A stretch of DNA of 64,000 nucleotides, from the NCBI RefSeq assembly GCF_009797025.1, contig NZ_CP047027.1, positions 2,480,001-2,544,000 on the forward strand, given 5' to 3'. A model generated the notes under the pieces. The model was not told the DNA's origin, did no database searches, and worked only from the letters and a program-made list of their open reading frames with translations. The position numbers were made by a program, and so were the translations under genes. Below are positions 43,372-51,378 of this stretch, one piece after another. Numbering within the stretch: position 1 is the stretch's first letter; each line of letters opens with the position of its first letter. This DNA is from Cellulophaga sp. L1A9 (GTDB taxonomy: Bacteria; Bacteroidota; Bacteroidia; Flavobacteriales; Flavobacteriaceae).

Positions 43372-44094
43372 ATGCTAATAGAAATTTGTGCTAATTCTGT
43401 AGAATCAGCTGTAAATGCGGAAAAATCAGGGGCAGATAGGATTGAGTTTTGTTCGGAGCTTGGGGTAGGAGGGTTGACGCCATCTTATGGAATGCTAAAG
43501 ACAGTGCTAGAGCATATCTCCATTCCTATCCACGTGCTTGTTAGGCCTCGAAGCGGTGATTTTTGTTTTTCTAATTCAGATTTTCAAGTGATGTTACGAG
43601 ATATTGAGCTTTGTAAGACTCTGGGTTTTGATGGGGTTGTTTCAGGTATTTTGCACCCAGATTTTACTTTAGATTTAAAGCGCTTAAAATTGCTTGTGAA
43701 GGCTACTTCAGGTTTAAGCTTTACTTTTCATCGCGCATTTGATTGGGTGGCCGATCCTTTATTGGCTTTCAGGCAATTGGAAGATTTGGGGGTACAGCAT
43801 ATACTTAGTTCTGGTCAGCAAAAATCAGCATTACAAGGTATCGAGTTGCTTGCTACTTTAAAATCGATGTCGCGTAATTGTGAGATAATGCCGGGGGGTG
43901 GGATAAATCTAGAGAACGTATTGACTTTTAAGTCCGCGGGTTTTGATAGTGTTCATTTGTCAGCAGCAATAATGCAAGATGTTGATTTAGTTAAAGAAAA
44001 TGTACCCATGAGTTATCTTCCGTATTTAGATGAGCGTAAACATGTTACTTCTAGTGCGGCTATAATTTCAGAAATAGTGAACAAGGTTAAATAA
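43372..44094 (+). CDS. cutC: Copper homeostasis protein CutC
   Basis: A 240-residue TIM-barrel protein. Motifs: EICANSVESAVNAEKSGADR, IEFCSELGVGGLTPSYG, HVLVRPRSGDF, GVVSGIL, TFHRAFDW, ILSSGQ and MPGGGINLENV. The family was first linked to copper tolerance in E. coli, but its biochemical role remains unsettled. Length is normal. A separate -7 element precedes the next gene, so it is probably transcribed alone or with readthrough. Confidence 0.9.
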   Translation: MLIEICANSVESAVNAEKSGADRIEFCSELGVGGLTPSYGMLKTVLEHISIPIHVLVRPRSGDFCFSNSDFQVMLRDIELCKTLGFDGVVSGILHPDFTLDLKRLKLLVKATSGLSFTFHRAFDWVADPLLAFRQLEDLGVQHILSSGQQKSALQGIELLATLKSMSRNCEIMPGGGINLENVLTFKSAGFDSVHLSAAIMQDVDLVKENVPMSYLPYLDERKHVTSSAAIISEIVNKVK

Positions 44095-44129
44095 TGTTTA
44101 AATGGGTTACTGCATCATAGAAATAAAAA

Positions 44130-44137
44130 TACCTTTG
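44130..44137 (+). promoter_or_regulatory. -7 element for the metallophosphoesterase gene
   Basis: TACCTTTG, full TAnnTTTG match, 13 nt before the ATG at 44151. Confidence 0.45.
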
Positions 44138-44150
44138 TAAAAAATACATT

Positions 44151-45374
44151 ATGTTACGTTGGATTGTTTTTGTTGTCATTTACATCGTTTTAGGTTTTTA
44201 TTCTTTACAATCCATAAAGACTGCATCAAGACACCCTTGGCTCTATTATACTTTTATCGCCCTTATGTTGCTTATTGTTGGTAATTTTATTTATCAATTT
44301 ACCTTTGGGGCGTCAGATGGTAGGGTATTAAGTAGACCCAAAAGTTATGCTTTTGGTTTTTTGCTGGCTTTGATGTCATTTCAATTAATTACCGTGCTTT
44401 TTCTTTTTTCTGAAGATATATTTCGATTTTTATCAGGATCATACCAAAAATTATTTGGTGTTGATCGTGAGTTTTCTTTTCCAGAACGCAGACGTTTTTT
44501 AAGTTTAATAGCTTTAGGTATCGCTGCGCTCCCTTTTGGGTCATTATTGTATGGAATGTATAGGGGGAAGTATAATTTTAAAGTTCTGAAGTATACTTTA
44601 GAGTTTGATGACCTTCCAAGCGGTTTTGATGGGTATACGATAACGCAAATTTCTGATGTGCACAGTGGTAGTTTTGATAATGAAGAGAAGATTTCTTATG
44701 CAATTGATCTTGTGAATAAGCAGAAAAGTGACGTCTTATTTTTTACAGGGGATTTGGTTAATAATAAAGCGGAGGAAATGGGGCCTTGGAAGGTGTTGTT
44801 TTCCAGATTAGAGGCAGCAGATGGTAAGTTTTCTATTTTGGGTAATCATGATTATGGCGATTATGTAGATTGGGATACGGAAGAAGAGAAAGAGGAGAAC
44901 TTAGAAGATTTAAAAAAACTTCAAAAAGAAATCGGGTTTGATCTTCTTTTAAATGAAAGCAGGTATTTGCAACGAAATGGGGATAAAATAGCTTTAGTTG
45001 GTGTCGAGAATTGGGGTAGAGGAGGATTTAAAAAAGCGGGTGATCTTAAAAAGGCATCAGAAAAAATTAATGAAAACGATTTTAAAATATTGTTGAGTCA
45101 TGATCCTAGTCATTGGGAGGATGTTGTGATTCACGATGATTATCATTACCATTTGACCTTAAGTGGGCATACGCATGGAATGCAATTTGGGATAGAGATT
45201 CCTGGGTGGATAAAATGGAGTCCAGTAAAATGGCGCTATAAATATTGGGCAGGAATTTATAAAGAGCTAGGTCAGTTTATAAATGTTAACCGTGGGTTTG
45301 GAGTTTTAGGGTATCCGGGTAGGGTAGGTATATGGCCCGAAATTACGGTGATTACACTTAAAAAGAAATCTTAG
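44151..45374 (+). CDS. Membrane-anchored metallophosphoesterase
   Basis: A 407-residue protein with four N-terminal membrane helices (about 2-20, 28-48, 63-85 and 118-135) followed by a calcineurin-like phosphoesterase domain. All metal-site blocks are visible: QISDVHSGSF, FTGDLVNN, LGNHDYGDY, LLSHDPSHW and LSGHTHGMQFG. An acidic insert (EEEKEENLEDLKKLQKE) follows the GNHD block. Relatives such as YaeI act on lipid-linked phosphates (UDP-diacylglucosamine or similar); the substrate here is not known. Confidence 0.88.
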   Translation: MLRWIVFVVIYIVLGFYSLQSIKTASRHPWLYYTFIALMLLIVGNFIYQFTFGASDGRVLSRPKSYAFGFLLALMSFQLITVLFLFSEDIFRFLSGSYQKLFGVDREFSFPERRRFLSLIALGIAALPFGSLLYGMYRGKYNFKVLKYTLEFDDLPSGFDGYTITQISDVHSGSFDNEEKISYAIDLVNKQKSDVLFFTGDLVNNKAEEMGPWKVLFSRLEAADGKFSILGNHDYGDYVDWDTEEEKEENLEDLKKLQKEIGFDLLLNESRYLQRNGDKIALVGVENWGRGGFKKAGDLKKASEKINENDFKILLSHDPSHWEDVVIHDDYHYHLTLSGHTHGMQFGIEIPGWIKWSPVKWRYKYWAGIYKELGQFINVNRGFGVLGYPGRVGIWPEITVITLKKKS

Positions 45375-45441
45375 GTTTAAATATAATACTCCTAAGGAAA
45401 ACACAAAAAATGATAAGAAATCCATTTTTTAACATTTTTTC

Positions 45442-45449
45442 TTACATTT
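45442..45449 (+). promoter_or_regulatory. -7 element for the thioredoxin-fold gene
   Basis: TACATTTG, full TAnnTTTG match, 25 nt before the ATG at 45475; no clear TTG. Confidence 0.45.
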
Positions 45450-45474
45450 GATTTACGAATCCTAATATTTAAGC

Positions 45475-45771
45475 ATGTCTAAATTTGGTGAATTAATAGA
45501 TTCTAACACTCCTGTGTTGTTAGATTTTTATGCGGAGTGGAATGAACAATCTACTTCAATGCATCCTGTGCTGCGAGATGTAGCGGCAGCTTTAGGTGAT
45601 AAAGGAAAGGTTATTAAAATTGATGTAGATAAGAATAAAGAACTTTCTCAGGCTTTAAGGGTAAAAGGTTTGCCTACATTGATGATTTATAAAAATGCCG
45701 AAATGGTCTGGCGCCAAAGTGGCGAACAGGATGCAAATACATTGATTGGTATTTTAAACGAATACATTTAA
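45475..45771 (+). CDS. Thioredoxin-fold protein lacking catalytic cysteines
   Basis: A 98-residue protein with the thioredoxin fold pattern: VLLDFYAEW, then KIDVDKNKELSQALRVKGLPTLMIYKN with the cis-proline (KGLPTLMIY). Where thioredoxin has WCGPC, this has WNEQS (residues 22-26), and the whole protein has no cysteine. It cannot be a normal dithiol reductase. A structural, chaperone-like or binding role is inferred; the gene is intact, has its own promoter element and terminator, and is not a decayed copy. Confidence 0.85.
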   Translation: MSKFGELIDSNTPVLLDFYAEWNEQSTSMHPVLRDVAAALGDKGKVIKIDVDKNKELSQALRVKGLPTLMIYKNAEMVWRQSGEQDANTLIGILNEYI

Positions 45772-45788
45772 AAGTAAAAATAACGCAT

Positions 45789-45820
45789 AAAAAAACCGAG
45801 ATGTAAATCTCGGTTTTTTT
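45789..45820. terminator. Bidirectional terminator between the thioredoxin-fold and DUF2723 genes
   Basis: Stem AAAAACCGAGAT / ATCTCGGTTTTT with a GTAA loop, A- and T-runs on both sides, between convergent genes. Confidence 0.88.
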
Positions 45821-45825
45821 TATGT

Positions 45826-48800
45826 CTATTCCTTAGTACTCGGTATATCTTCAGCTTCGGGCCTATAGGTAGTATCTATTTGGCTACTATCTATTAGATC
45901 AGGATTGTTTGTAGATGGCGCTTCTTCCCTAAGAATTGGATCTTCACTACCATTTACAAATCGGCTGAATTTATCAACATATTCATTGAATACAATGGTT
46001 TCTTTTTCTGCCAGTTCGCGGTCCCCGTTTCGTATTAAAATATCTACATTACGGTTATAGGCCTCCATGTTGGTGAGAATATCGTTTAACTTTTCGTATT
46101 GCTCATTTAATGGTAGTGCAGCATAATAATTTAAGTGTTCTTGATATTTTGTTTTCAGTTGCGTATACAATTTTCTTGCTTTTTGAGTTTCACCTACTTT
46201 GTAATATCCGTCTACAAAAGGTTCTACAAAAGCATAGTATTCATAAGAATCAACAGGCATGTTTTTTACAGCGATGTCAATCATTTCTTTAGCTCTTTCT
46301 ATTTTATCTTCGTTTAATAAAGTTTCCACCAAACGTGCAATATTTCCTCGGAATGATAATCCTTGAATACGGGTTTGTGTATCATGGTAGATATCGGGAC
46401 TGCCAGAATTACCCCATTCCCATTTTTTAACAATATCATACATAAGGTCGCTATCTATTCTGCCCATTTCATACGATCTTTTGTCGTAATCCGTTTTTAT
46501 AGGAACAAGCTTGTAGGCCAAACCATCTAACTGTAAATAGTCTTTCATCCAAATATATTCGCCATCATCAAAACTACCACCGGAGAAATAAATTGGTCTT
46601 TTCCAATCATTATTTGCAATGATGTCTAGCATTAATAAGCGATTCTTAGGCAGTGCGCTCTGAGGAAGTTCTATGTCAATATAATCAACAATCAAAGCAG
46701 AATCTTTTTCTTTTACTAGGCCGCTTTCTAAAACGTTCTTTTTGTTTACTGGAATTCTAATGTGGTTAGTAGGGTAGAATACAAGATCAAGTGTGTTTTC
46801 CGGGTAAATACTTATATCCTGTTCAGGATTTGCTTCTATGACGCTTCTAAGTTTTGTTCTAGGTTCGTCACTAGCAATCCACTCCATAAAGGCTTTGATG
46901 TCCCATCTAGATTCCGAGATCTTCTTATTGTATAACTGATCTACATTTTGGTAGTAAACAGCATCTCTTGAACCAACACGGTATTGTTTGTGGGTTAATT
47001 GTGATGGTATAGCTTCGCTCTCGTAAGCTTTGCGTTTCATTTGATCAATATACCAATCTGTAGCAAATAAACTTGTGTTTATTACGCGTACATCGGTACG
47101 GTAGCCTTCAATTTCTTGTGCATACCAAAGCGGGAACGTGTCATTGTCTCCAATGGAAAATAGGATGGCTCCAACATCTTCTTGTGTAGATTGTAAATAT
47201 GCTTTTGCCGTTGTTTTAGCAGTAAACCTGTTTGATCTATCATGGTCATCCCAGTTTTGGTAGGCCATTAAGAAGGGTGCTGCTAATAAGCAAATCACAG
47301 TTACTGCCGGTGCTAAGATTTTTGGAGTAATCAGTTTTTTAAAGGCGTCAAATATTCCGTATACGCCAATCCCTATCCAGAGTGCAAATATGTAGAAAGA
47401 ACCCACGAGGGAATAATCTCTTTCACGGGGTTGGAAAATATATGGATTGGTGTAAAACTGTATGGCTAATCCTGTAAAGAGGAAGAAAACAAGCAGTACC
47501 CAAAATTGTTTTGGATTTTTCCCTATTTGAAATAATATCCCAATAATACCTAAGATGAGGGGTAGGAAAAAATAGACATTTCTTCCTTTGTTGTTTAACA
47601 CATCGCTAGGTAAGTTGTCTTGAGTTCCAATAGATGGGCGTAAAGAGTCTAAAAAGTTTATTCCGCTAATCCAATTTCCATTATCGTCATATCTACCTTG
47701 TTTATCATTTTGTTTTCCGGTAAAATTCCACATAAAATAACGCCAGTACATATAGCCAAATTGGAACTCAACCATGTATTCTATGTTTTTCCAAATAGAA
47801 GGGGGTTGTACGTCTATGTATTCGCTAAATCTATTTAAAAACTGAGCGTATTGTGTTTCGTCTATTTCACCTTTAGAATAGCCTTCGCGCAATTGTTTTA
47901 CGGCTTGAGCTAGTTCTGGGCTGTTTGTTTTTGTGGTAAATTCTAAAGGGCCAAAATAGCGCATGTAATTATCAACATGCTGTTCGCTCCACATTCTTGG
48001 TAGTAATCCGACGTGTTTTTTATTAGGTCCTTGAGTAGCATTTTTATATTTATTTACAATAATATATTTGCCTATTTTTTCGTCTTTTTCGTATTTTGGT
48101 TTGTCATCTTTGTCTTCGCCAGCGCCAGCAAAGGCATTGGAGTAATAGGCTCCGTAAAAAGGACTATCCACTCCAGGATATTGCTCTCTGTTGTAATAGG
48201 CTAAAAGTGAACGTGCATCAGAAGGATCATTTTCGTTAATAACTACTTTAGCATTTGCACGTATTGGGAGCATAATCCATGAGGAAAATCCTAAAAATAA
48301 AAACATCAAACATAAAACAATAGTGTTTGCTGTTTTGAAATTGTTTTTGCGTGTATAGTTTAATGCAAAATAGAAAACGGAAATAAAAACGATTCCCATG
48401 ATGATCGAACCAGAATTAAAAGGGAGTCCGATGGTATTAATAAAAAATACTTCGCTCCACCCGAAAGCAACTAAAATATAGGTAAGAGAGAATTTATAAA
48501 CAAGCATTAGTATGGCAATGACAATAATATTTGCTAATAAAAAGTTTTTTATAGTGGTTGTTTTGTACGTTTTAAAATAATAAAGTAAGCCTATTGATGG
48601 GATAGCTAAAAATCCCATAAACTGTATTCCAAAAGTTAACCCTACAACATATGCGATTACAACCAGCCATTTATCACCTCTTGGGTGGTCTAAATTATCT
48701 ACCCACTTCAATCCTAACCATAACAATAGGGCCATGATAAAACTAGCCATGGCATAAACTTCAGTTTCTACTGCGTTAAACCAAAAACTATCCGAAAAAG

Positions 48801-49200
48801 TAAATGCTAAAGAACCTACAAGTCCACTTCCTAAAATTGCAATTGCTTTACTATTTGTGATTATTTCATCTTTAGAAATAATTTTTCTTGTGAGGTTGGT
48901 GATGGTCCAAAACATGAAAAGGATGGTAAATGCACTAGAAACTCCAGAGACATAATTTACCATCAATGCTATTTTTTCAACATCATTAAAGGCAAATATT
49001 GAGAAAAACGCTCCTATCATTTGTAGTAGCGGTGCTCCCGGAGGGTGGCCAACTTGTAGTTTTGCTGATGTGGTGATGTATTCTCCTGCATCCCAGAAGC
49101 TCCCTGTAGGTTCTACAGTGATCCAGTAGGTTATTAATGCAATAGAAAAAACAGCCCATCCTAAAATGGAGTCCCATTTCTCAAAATTTTTAGAAAACAT
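45826..49200 (-). CDS. DUF2723 family membrane glycosyltransferase (GT117/TMEM260-like)
   Basis: A 1124-residue membrane protein. The N-terminal half has about a dozen helices and carries the family signature EPTGSFWDAGEYITTSAKLQ with VGHPPGAPLLQM just after it; the acidic residues of FWDAGEY fit the catalytic motif of GT-C-fold glycosyltransferases. The C-terminal half (after about 680) is soluble, with FSIGDNDTFPLWYAQEIEGY and later helical repeats. I infer sugar transfer from a lipid carrier to exported proteins, in the style of O-glycosylation in Bacteroidota; donor and targets are unknown. Confidence 0.88.
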   Translation of the reverse strand: MFSKNFEKWDSILGWAVFSIALITYWITVEPTGSFWDAGEYITTSAKLQVGHPPGAPLLQMIGAFFSIFAFNDVEKIALMVNYVSGVSSAFTILFMFWTITNLTRKIISKDEIITNSKAIAILGSGLVGSLAFTFSDSFWFNAVETEVYAMASFIMALLLWLGLKWVDNLDHPRGDKWLVVIAYVVGLTFGIQFMGFLAIPSIGLLYYFKTYKTTTIKNFLLANIIVIAILMLVYKFSLTYILVAFGWSEVFFINTIGLPFNSGSIIMGIVFISVFYFALNYTRKNNFKTANTIVLCLMFLFLGFSSWIMLPIRANAKVVINENDPSDARSLLAYYNREQYPGVDSPFYGAYYSNAFAGAGEDKDDKPKYEKDEKIGKYIIVNKYKNATQGPNKKHVGLLPRMWSEQHVDNYMRYFGPLEFTTKTNSPELAQAVKQLREGYSKGEIDETQYAQFLNRFSEYIDVQPPSIWKNIEYMVEFQFGYMYWRYFMWNFTGKQNDKQGRYDDNGNWISGINFLDSLRPSIGTQDNLPSDVLNNKGRNVYFFLPLILGIIGILFQIGKNPKQFWVLLVFFLFTGLAIQFYTNPYIFQPRERDYSLVGSFYIFALWIGIGVYGIFDAFKKLITPKILAPAVTVICLLAAPFLMAYQNWDDHDRSNRFTAKTTAKAYLQSTQEDVGAILFSIGDNDTFPLWYAQEIEGYRTDVRVINTSLFATDWYIDQMKRKAYESEAIPSQLTHKQYRVGSRDAVYYQNVDQLYNKKISESRWDIKAFMEWIASDEPRTKLRSVIEANPEQDISIYPENTLDLVFYPTNHIRIPVNKKNVLESGLVKEKDSALIVDYIDIELPQSALPKNRLLMLDIIANNDWKRPIYFSGGSFDDGEYIWMKDYLQLDGLAYKLVPIKTDYDKRSYEMGRIDSDLMYDIVKKWEWGNSGSPDIYHDTQTRIQGLSFRGNIARLVETLLNEDKIERAKEMIDIAVKNMPVDSYEYYAFVEPFVDGYYKVGETQKARKLYTQLKTKYQEHLNYYAALPLNEQYEKLNDILTNMEAYNRNVDILIRNGDRELAEKETIVFNEYVDKFSRFVNGSEDPILREEAPSTNNPDLIDSSQIDTTYRPEAEDIPSTKE

Positions 49201-49319
49201 GTATATATTATTTTACCAATTATGGCGAATTTAGTAATTAATATAGATATGTAATTCATTTTTTTATAAAGGTTTAACACCTTCAGGAAAATTATTTTTA
49301 AATATTTTTTAAAAAATGT

Positions 49320-49349
49320 TTGCGAATGTAAAACTTTGTTGTAATTTTG
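49320..49349 (+). promoter_or_regulatory. Promoter of tRNA-Gln
   Basis: TTG (49320-49322), 19 nt, then TAATTTTG (49342-49349): both match the consensus, with a predicted start about 15 nt before the tRNA. Confidence 0.75.
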
Positions 49350-49367
49350 CACCGCTTTTAAAGGTAA

Positions 49368-49439
49368 TGGTCCATGGTGTAATTGGCAACACTCCGGTTT
49401 TTGGTACCGACATTCAAGGTTCGAGTCCTTGTGGACCAA
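49368..49439 (+). tRNA. tRNA-Gln (anticodon TTG)
   Basis: Acceptor TGGTCCA with TGGACCA and discriminator A, D-arm TGGTGTAATTGGCAACAC, anticodon loop TTTTGGT (anticodon TTG) on the stem CCGGT/ACCGA, and T-arm CAAGG-TTCGAGT-CCTTG. The first anticodon-stem pair is C-A rather than a Watson-Crick pair. CCA is not encoded. Confidence 0.95.
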
Positions 49440-49451
49440 CAGAAATTTAAC

Positions 49452-49483
49452 AAATTCCCTGCTTTTTAAAAGAGCAGGGAATT
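49452..49483 (+). terminator. Terminator after tRNA-Gln
   Basis: Stem AAATTCCCTGCT / AGCAGGGAATTT followed by T-rich sequence. Confidence 0.85.
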
Positions 49484-49553
49484 TTTGTTTAAAAAAGGTC
49501 TAATTGTTAAATCTTATATCGTAAGTATATGTGCTTAATGTTTAAAAAAGTTA

Positions 49554-49561
49554 TATATTTG
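49554..49561 (+). promoter_or_regulatory. -7 element for rimP-nusA-infB
   Basis: TATATTTG, full TAnnTTTG match, about 66 nt upstream of rimP. No TTG at the usual distance. Confidence 0.5.
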
Positions 49562-49589
49562 CAACGCTGTAAGAATCAATAGTATATAC

Positions 49590-49614
49590 GAGGGGACAAT
49601 TTGTCCCCTCTTTT
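49590..49614 (+). promoter_or_regulatory. Terminator-like hairpin in the rimP-nusA-infB leader
   Basis: GAGGGGACAA (49590-49599) pairs perfectly with TTGTCCCCTC (49601-49610) and is followed by TTTTA. It sits between the -7 element and the rimP ATG at 49628, so it could attenuate the operon, for instance under NusA control. Confidence 0.55.
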
Positions 49615-49627
49615 ATTGCTTAAGTTT

Positions 49628-50089
49628 ATGTTTAAAGAGAAAGTTTTAGGATTGTTAGAAGGTGCTTTAGAGGAAAATAAATCAATTTTTTTGATAGATT
49701 TTACGATTGGACCTGCAAACAAAATAAATATTACTCTAGATGGTGATACCGGAGTTAATTTAACGGATTGTATTGCGATAAGTAGAGTGATAGAGCAGAA
49801 TTTAGATAGAGAAGAAGAAGATTTTTCTTTGGAAGTTGCATCTGTAGGAGCAACTACACCGATGATTATGCCTAGGCAATATAAAAAGAATATCGGTAGA
49901 GAGTTGGAAGTAAAAACTTTAGATGGTAAATTTGAAGGAATTTTAACGGCAGCAGACGATCAAGGAATTACTTTAGAATGGAAAGCTAGAGAGCCAAAAC
50001 CGATAGGGAAAGGTAAAGTTACAGTTCAGAAAAAACAAGAATTTCTTTTTTCTGATATTCAAGAAGCAAAAGTTATTATAAAATTTTAA
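49628..50089 (+). CDS. rimP: Ribosome maturation factor RimP
   Basis: A 154-residue RimP with the expected two-domain layout: DFTIGPANKINITLDGDTGV and NLTDCIAISRVIEQNLD in the N-terminal domain, EVASVGATTPMIMPRQYKKN (the usual SPG-like region, here ASVGAT), and an Sm-like C-terminal domain. It helps 30S assembly. An upstream TTG at 49601 is in frame, but it lies within the leader hairpin, so ATG 49628 (MFKEKVLGLL) is preferred. nusA follows 12 nt later. Confidence 0.93.
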   Translation: MFKEKVLGLLEGALEENKSIFLIDFTIGPANKINITLDGDTGVNLTDCIAISRVIEQNLDREEEDFSLEVASVGATTPMIMPRQYKKNIGRELEVKTLDGKFEGILTAADDQGITLEWKAREPKPIGKGKVTVQKKQEFLFSDIQEAKVIIKF

Positions 50090-50101
50090 TTGTAGGTCAA
50101 C

Positions 50102-51334
50102 ATGGAAAATATAGCGCTGATCGAATCTTTTTCAGAATTTAAAGACGATAAATTCATTGATAGAGTAACGCTAATGGCGATTTTGGAGGATGTTTTTAGA
50201 AACGCTCTGAAAAAGAAGTTTGGTTCTGATGATAACTTTGATATCATTATCAATCCTGATAAAGGGGATTTGGAGATTTGGAGAAATCGAATCGTTGTTG
50301 AAGATGGTGAAGTGGAAGAGCCTAATGAAGAGATATCTTTAACAGAAGCTCGTAAGATTGAACCAGATTTTGAAGTTGGTGAAGATGTTTCAGAAGAAGT
50401 TAAATTAATTCAATTAGGGAGAAGAGCTATTTTGGCGCTTCGTCAGAATTTAATTTCTAAAATACACGAACACGATAATACAACGATATATAAGCATTTC
50501 AAGGAATTAGAAGGAGATCTATATACGGCTGAAGTGCATCATATTAGACACAAGGTTGTTATTTTGTTAGATGATGAAGGAAATGAGATTATTCTTCCAA
50601 AGGATAAACAAATACCTTCAGATTTCTTTAGAAAAGGCGATAATGTTCGTGGTATCATAGAGAGTGTTGAGTTAAAAGGGAATAAACCTGTAATTGTAAT
50701 GTCAAGAACAGCACCTGCTTTCTTGGAAGCATTATTCTTTCAGGAAATTCCAGAAGTTTTTGATGGTTTAATTACGGTTAAAAAAGTAGTGCGTATCCCG
50801 GGTGAAAAAGCAAAAGTTGCTGTAGATTCTTATGACGATCGTATTGATCCAGTAGGTGCTTGTGTGGGTATGAAAGGTTCTCGTATACATGGTATCGTTA
50901 GAGAATTAGGAAATGAAAATATTGATGTTATCAACTGGACTAGCAATCCACAACTTTTAGTTACAAGAGCGTTAAGTCCTGCTCGTGTTTCTTCTGTAAA
51001 GTTAGATGACGAGAAAATGACAGCTCAAGTTTATTTAAGACCTGAAGAGGTTTCTAAGGCAATTGGGCGTGGAGGTCATAATATTAGATTAGCGGGTCAA
51101 TTGACTGGTTATGAGATTGATGTATTCCGTGAAGGAGTTGAGGAAGATGTTGAGTTAACAGAATTCTCTGACGAAATTGAGGGATGGATTATAGAAGAAT
51201 TTAAGAAGATAGGAATGGACACTGCTCGTAGCGTTTTAGAGCAAGATGTTGATGACTTGGTGAAGCGTACCGATTTAGAAGAAGAGACAATTGTAGAAGT
51301 TGTGCGTATCTTAAAAGAGGAATTAGCAGATTAA
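50102..51334 (+). CDS. nusA: Transcription termination/antitermination factor NusA
   Basis: A 410-residue NusA. The N-terminal RNA-polymerase-binding domain (ALIESFSEFKDDKFIDRVTL) is followed by an S1 domain (about 135-200) and two KH domains with the signatures GACVGMKGSRIHGIVRELGNE (split: GACVGMKGSR and HGIVRELG) and KAIGRGGHNIRLAGQLTG. It controls pausing, termination and rRNA antitermination. The length fits NusA without the duplicated acidic repeats of gamma-proteobacteria. Position rimP-nusA-infB is the universal order. Confidence 0.96.
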   Translation: MENIALIESFSEFKDDKFIDRVTLMAILEDVFRNALKKKFGSDDNFDIIINPDKGDLEIWRNRIVVEDGEVEEPNEEISLTEARKIEPDFEVGEDVSEEVKLIQLGRRAILALRQNLISKIHEHDNTTIYKHFKELEGDLYTAEVHHIRHKVVILLDDEGNEIILPKDKQIPSDFFRKGDNVRGIIESVELKGNKPVIVMSRTAPAFLEALFFQEIPEVFDGLITVKKVVRIPGEKAKVAVDSYDDRIDPVGACVGMKGSRIHGIVRELGNENIDVINWTSNPQLLVTRALSPARVSSVKLDDEKMTAQVYLRPEEVSKAIGRGGHNIRLAGQLTGYEIDVFREGVEEDVELTEFSDEIEGWIIEEFKKIGMDTARSVLEQDVDDLVKRTDLEEETIVEVVRILKEELAD

Positions 51335-51378
51335 GCTATATATTAGCAAGAAATTTATAAGTATAGTAACAAGTATTT

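Noticed and set aside
49161..49439. A 92-codon minus-strand frame over tRNA-Gln and its promoter
   Set aside because: It reads antisense to the tRNA and into the DUF2723 gene start; its composition looks like a shadow.
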